NCBI GenBank assembly: GCA_015680685.1
Contig: MNCI01023945.1
Span: forward strand, 1,010,844 to 1,074,843
Length of the DNA: 64,000 nt
Reading direction: 5' to 3'
Origin: Gnetum montanum
Taxonomy: Eukaryota; Streptophyta; Gnetopsida; Gnetales; Gnetaceae
Positions 60,372 to 64,000 of the stretch are shown here, piece after piece. Position numbers and translations under genes: made by a program. The number at the start of each line of letters is the position of its first letter. Position 1 is the stretch's first letter. Below the pieces are notes generated by a model. That model saw nothing but the letters and a program-made list of their open reading frames with translations. It was not told the origin of the DNA and searched no databases.

Positions 60372-61137
60372 TGATAAAATCTTTTGTATCATTCACTGTT
60401 ATATTGTATCTATGATATTATAGCCCTACCTACATCATCGTAGATGTGTAGTGGGTTATGGTCATGCCTATAAATACCAACCCATCGTTGGGTCGAAACA
60501 ACACCTAGTCAATTTTCGCAATTTAAACTTAGATTGTTTTCAACCATTGTTTTAAACCTAGATCAAGATTGTTTTCAACCATTGTAACATTCTACTTAGT
60601 TCATTTTTACTTAGTTTAATTTTACCTTTTAGCATGTTTACTTAAGTAATTTACAATATTCAAGTACTTTAACTTTTCCTACATTTTTAGTAAGGAGATA
60701 TAAGTACGACTAGTTTCGAGCATGAAGTGTAATCGTTTGGTAACCTAGTAGTGAGTTCACTTCATTTACTCAGTAGTAGATTCACTTGGTAATGCCATTG
60801 ATGGTTACATGAGCCCTTGATGTGTACAAGAAGTCGGGAGCGAACACTTATCATTATAGGTAGCATCAATTTACATTTAGACTTAGACTTCATCTTAATT
60901 TCCATTATGTTGGCATTTAGGACAATTAAAGCCAAACAACATCAATATATCATATGCCTTATCGAGAGTTAAACCATATAGCTTGAACTTCACTAACTCA
61001 ACATGAGAAGACAATGATTGTAGACCAAACATGAACTACTAGTGAATCTACATTGGCCATCCACGGATTATGATCAAGTTGCACATATGCACTCGTGACT
61101 TATATGGTGGAGTGTTGGAATATCCAACCACTCATTA
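60372..61137 (+). repeat. 3' LTR of element C (766 bp)
   Basis: Starts TGATAAAATCTTTTG and ends CTCATTA (decayed CTCATCA). About 100 bp shorter than the 5' copy through internal deletions. Followed by the target duplicate GCATT at 61138-61142. Confidence 0.9.
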
Positions 61138-61500
61138 GCATTTCTACAAAGTAAAATCTCAAAAACTTGACAAAGTACCTCAAAAGAAATAGAATGCCCA
61201 ACACTTTCAAGATGTCATTTGGTTACTATAAATAGAGGATTTTTGCCAATTTGTTTTTGACCTAGATAATTTACAATATTTATAAATATGCTTGAATAGA
61301 TGTATAAAAGAAAGTTGTTTTGATGACTAGAAATAATAATGTAATTAATCAAACCAATTTTCTTGTCATGACTAAGGGCACTAGAAAGAAAATTAGCAAA
61401 ATATAAACAAATAAGGAGCTAAAGGACAACCTTACTAATTGCTAGAAAATGAACTTGAAACAATTTGGTCATGAGTTCAACACAAAACATATAGCCAACA
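61138..61500 (-). pseudogene. LINE RT ORF2, upstream part (same LINE as 42850-44079)
   Basis: The minus strand gives QLVRLSFSSLFVYILLIF (decayed QGCPLSPLLF), then in another frame FLSSALSHDKKIGLIN, and NWQKSSIYSNQ, which are successive blocks of the plant LINE RT before the part found at 44079. The LINE was one unit before element C entered it. Confidence 0.75.
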
Positions 61501-62027
61501 TGATATATTAGAATATAACTAAAGGAATATAACATGAGATTCCAATTGGCATCTTGAATATAAATTTTGAAGATATTACACAAAAAATTTGAATAATAAA
61601 TAAAAAAATTCAGATTATGTATAACTCCACGTTTTGGTTATCCATGTTGCAATATTTAATTTAAAAGCATTAATATAACCCTACCAAGGCCAAACCCAAT
61701 CGAAATCTTGGTATGCAGTGCAATTTTAGAAAAGATCAGAGCGGGAGAGGGCAAGTGGAATCACTAAGGTAAAGAAAGAAGAGGAATGGAATGAAGGGTG
61801 AAGGAGAAGGTATGCTTTCTGACCATGCCTGAGACTGAGACTGAGACTGAGACTTGGACTGAGGGTGAGGGAAGTTTTTGACAGTTGAGTTGGGGATGGG
61901 ATGGGACGACTGCTTCGTTGCTGGCCTTGCCTAGTAGATATCGCAACCAACCAAGGAACTCGGCTGCACATTTTCATCATCTTCATTCCCTTACTTTGTG
62001 TAACCATTTTCTTCACACCACTAATTT
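61501..62027. other. Region 3' of the ET gene
   Basis: No gene is recognised. It includes the likely 3' untranslated part of the minus-strand ET gene and a GAGACT microsatellite at 61831-61853. A frame giving Ser-Leu repeats here is a by-product of that microsatellite. Confidence 0.5.
61831..61853. repeat. GAGACT microsatellite
   Basis: About four copies of the hexamer, about 180 bp past the ET stop codon on its downstream side. Confidence 0.9.
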
Positions 62028-63156
62028 TCAGGCAGGCAGGCTTGTTTTTGGACTCTTCGTTTTTACAGACCGCCCCTTGTGTTTTGCACACCTCTTTCTG
62101 TTCTTCAATGGACTGGTTTTGCAAATGGTGCCGTCCTGCTTCATTGCACCACATATTTTTTTATTATTATTCTTTTCTACTTCTCTTCTTGCTGCTGCGG
62201 AGATTAAGGATGGATTTCTGTCCCTGGTTTTTGGAAACAATTCATTATCATGATCACCGGAACTATTACTACGGGGCTTCTCAGAAACACAGCATCCACC
62301 ACGACTTCTGCCAAATGTTAATAGCTTGGCACCGCACGTACACCTTTGTGATTGTGGTGGCTCATCATTGTTTTCTTGCTGCTGCTGCTGTGGCTTTTTC
62401 CCTTGGATCTTGATTCCTACGTTTTTGCGGAAGAATATCCATTTGCGTTGCACAACCAAATTCTGCAGGGATTGCACAAAGCTCTGCGATTTGAGCTTCT
62501 CTATTTTCATAGAAGCATCGTTGGGCCGCCTGTCAATGTTAGCGTCCTTGTTCCACGCGTAGTCGAATACTCTTAGAAGTTCCGCTTCACATTTCTCAGC
62601 CTGCACTTTTGTGGGCATCTACACAAACCCATAAAAAGGGAAAGGAGGAATTTCAGTAACGGATGAAATTAAAAATATCAATTAAATATAGGTTATTGCA
62701 AGTCAAAAAGCAAAAAAATTGTTGAATTACCGATGCCCAACGGTAAACTATTGCATATCCTTTGGAAAATGCATCTGTGAAGAGGCCAGGGCCTTGCTGG
62801 ATTTTGGCATTGTTGCTGCAATTTCTGCCGAATTTGGTGGATAATTGGCTCTGTTTCTGCGGAAAGAATGATGGATTGGTGTTACCCTCCAAATGAGATC
62901 CAGATCTGCCATAACTTTGGAGTCTGTTTCGTATATTATCGGCTTTGCCAAGGTAAACTGCTACCACTTTTCTTCTTTTGATTTTGCGGATGGGACGCTT
63001 GTTGGCTTTGGATTTTGGAGGAGGATACAAAATCAAGCCAAGTTCGTAAATGCCCGCTCCAGAGCAGTGTGCTGATGGAAGATTGTGTAGTCTGTATCTA
63101 TCTACACCTTCTTTACCCTGCTCGTAATCTTCCCAATCCGAGGGACCGATCAGAAT
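62028..63156 (-). CDS. ET: EFFECTOR OF TRANSCRIPTION (ET) family protein, GIY-YIG domain
   Basis: Plant-specific nuclear regulator family linked to gibberellin responses and development in Arabidopsis (known for the family). Two exons are visible: 63156-62731 and 62618-62028. The junction is in frame, joining YRWAS to MPTKV; donor CG/GTAATT is at 62730, acceptor TGTGTAG ends at 62619, and the intron is 112 bp. Exon A reads LIGPSDWEDYEQGKEGVDRY, CSGAGIYELGL (GIY), VVAVYLGKADNIRNRLQSYG (YIG-like) and LFTDAFSKGYAIVYRWA. Exon B gives EAELLRVFDYAWNKDANID and a C-terminal ET motif, CGAMKQDGTICKTSPLKNRK then RCAKHKGRSV. It ends at 62028. No ATG lies before LIGPSDW in the open frame (stop at 63196-63198), so a first exon is missing; an acceptor fits at 63157-63158. 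Only one clear ET repeat is seen; many family members have more. The coding parts have no stops, so it is probably functional. Confidence 0.88.
62619..62730 (-). other. ET: Intron of the ET gene
   Basis: 112 bp, GT-AG, phase 0. A frame continuing from exon A into it soon meets a stop, and splicing restores the conserved WAS-to-AEK stretch. Confidence 0.85.
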
Positions 63157-63905
63157 CTGCTCAACCAGTCCAGTCGTCGTCAGCAGAAGTATGTGTCAAT
63201 TTTTTGCAAGTCATCACCACTAGGATCTACATAATAAAACTAAGGAAAATTTTTTACAAGTCATCACCCTGCTATGTTATATGGAACTGAATATTGAGGT
63301 CTACAGAAAAAGAATTAATAACAAATAAATGTCATAGAAATGTTTATGGATGGATGGATCTTCTCATAATAATGTCATAGAAATGTTTATGGATGGATGG
63401 ATGGATCTTCTCATAATAATGTCATAGAAATGTTTATGAATGGATGGATCTTCAATGTTAGTTATGAGAAGAGATAACTTGCATAGTACAGATATTTTGT
63501 TTCTATTTCAAATAAGTTACATCAATAAGCTCTTAAGATGGTTTAGATACGGCAAAAAATTGGAATAATAAATCTATTAAAAAGGTTGCTAAATCAAGCT
63601 ACAAAAAGTAATACTAAAGACATGGGGAAAACCTATTGAAAATAACTCTAAGAAATTGCAAATAAACAAAGATCCAGTTCTTCATAGAGACTAATGACAA
63701 AAGAGAAATCATACAGCTAAACCCAGTTTCTTGAATAATGTAGGTATGATGATGATGAGTAGCTGATTAAATCATAAAAACATGTAAACATGAGGGAAGG
63801 CATGGTTTTTAAATCCTTGTTCAAAGTGTGCAACCTATGTAATGTTTAAATTGCTTAGGGGATGCCCATTATCAAATAAATTGTCTTGCATTGGATTGCA
63901 TATAC
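63157..63905. other. Region 5' of the visible ET exons
   Basis: No coding block is recognised. It could be an intron of the ET gene or its promoter region. It holds a tandem repeat at 63331-63453. Confidence 0.45.
63331..63453. repeat. Three tandem copies of a 43-47 bp unit
   Basis: GTCATAGAAATGTTTATG starts at 63331, 63374 and 63421, each followed by two or three GGAT repeats and ATCTTC. Length variation comes from the GGAT run, so this site is probably polymorphic. Confidence 0.93.
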
Positions 63906-64000
63906 CTTGTCAAAAAAATTTATAACCCCAATATCCTTCCTAGCTATCAGCTGACAGTGCCCTTCAATTCCTTCCCTAGTAATCGCAAAACGATAAATGT
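63906..64000 (-). CDS. Possible exon at the window edge, family unknown
   Basis: On the minus strand the frame from the right edge reads YRFAITREGIEGHCQLIARK then DIGVINFFDK and meets a good donor, AAG/GTATATGC (GT at 63905-63904). The text is protein-like with no stop up to the donor. It could be an upstream exon of the ET gene or of another gene. I do not recognise it. Confidence 0.4.

Larger units (their letters stand above)
44080..61137 (+). mobile_element. LTR retrotransposon C (relative of A and B), split by element D
   Basis: 5' LTR, tRNA-Asp primer site, gag, protease remnant, spacer, [insertion of element D at about 50154-56543], rest of spacer with promoter module, ORF2, polypurine-like tract and 3' LTR, flanked by GCATT. 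Without D it is about 10.7 kb. It is inserted in a minus-strand LINE. More diverged than A and B are from each other, and the only one of the three with a protease. RT and integrase are absent. Confidence 0.9.

Noticed and set aside
61726-62154. Minus-strand frame of 142 codons with a Ser-Leu repeat
   Set aside because: The repeat is the translation of the GAGACT microsatellite and the rest overlaps the ET coding end in another frame.

Overview
This looks like a plant nuclear genome, probably a seed plant with a large, repeat-rich genome. A gymnosperm would fit, but that is inference and not proven by the sequence. The DNA is AT-rich and most of it is decayed, nested retrotransposons. I can recognise only one cellular gene: a plant-specific EFFECTOR OF TRANSCRIPTION (ET, GIY-YIG type) gene on the minus strand at about 62.0-63.2 kb. 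A possible exon of the same or another minus-strand gene lies at the right edge.

Layout. (1) 1-8335: Ty3/gypsy-type LTR element A. Its 5' LTR is cut by the window start; it has a tRNA-Asp-type primer site, gag, a non-coding spacer and a long second reading frame (ORF2), but no pol. (2) 8336-27684: old intergenic DNA holding a decayed gypsy reverse transcriptase piece (about 10.5-11.2 kb, +), an array of about 187-bp units each carrying a hairpin (20.98-22.83 kb), other short tandem repeats, a GC-rich island (23.44-23.99 kb), two unidentified protein-like stretches, and a decayed gypsy gag-protease piece (26.4-27.6 kb, -). (3) 27685-34790: element B, a sister of A, broken off inside ORF2. (4) 34791-40400: copia element E on the minus strand, with both LTRs and a gag-protease-integrase-RT-RNase H polyprotein full of stops. 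(5) 40401-42850: nothing recognised. (6) A minus-strand LINE split in two (about 42.85-44.08 and 61.14-61.5 kb) by element C (44080-61137), which is flanked by the target duplication GCATT. C is a more distant relative of A and B that keeps a protease remnant. C is itself split by element D (about 50154-56543), a copia-type element with a tRNA-Met primer site, a two-knuckle gag and an unrelated-looking second frame in place of pol.

The most interesting system is the A/B/C family. These elements lack reverse transcriptase and integrase but carry Gag plus a conserved roughly 900-residue ORF2 product: an N-terminal module resembling the 'putative plant transposon protein' type, then a long coiled coil. 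ORF2 appears to have its own transcription unit. The LTR promoter carries GATATC-centred units spaced 14 bp apart just upstream of a TATA box. A second copy of the same module sits in the internal spacer upstream of ORF2, followed by what looks like a 5'-leader intron of about 252 bp ending right at the ORF2 ATG. Element C has a different unit sequence but keeps the 14-bp spacing. Element D, from a different superfamily, also carries gag plus a frame of similar pattern and no pol. All these frames are now broken, so this describes past function.

All family assignments come from reading motifs by eye; no database search was run.
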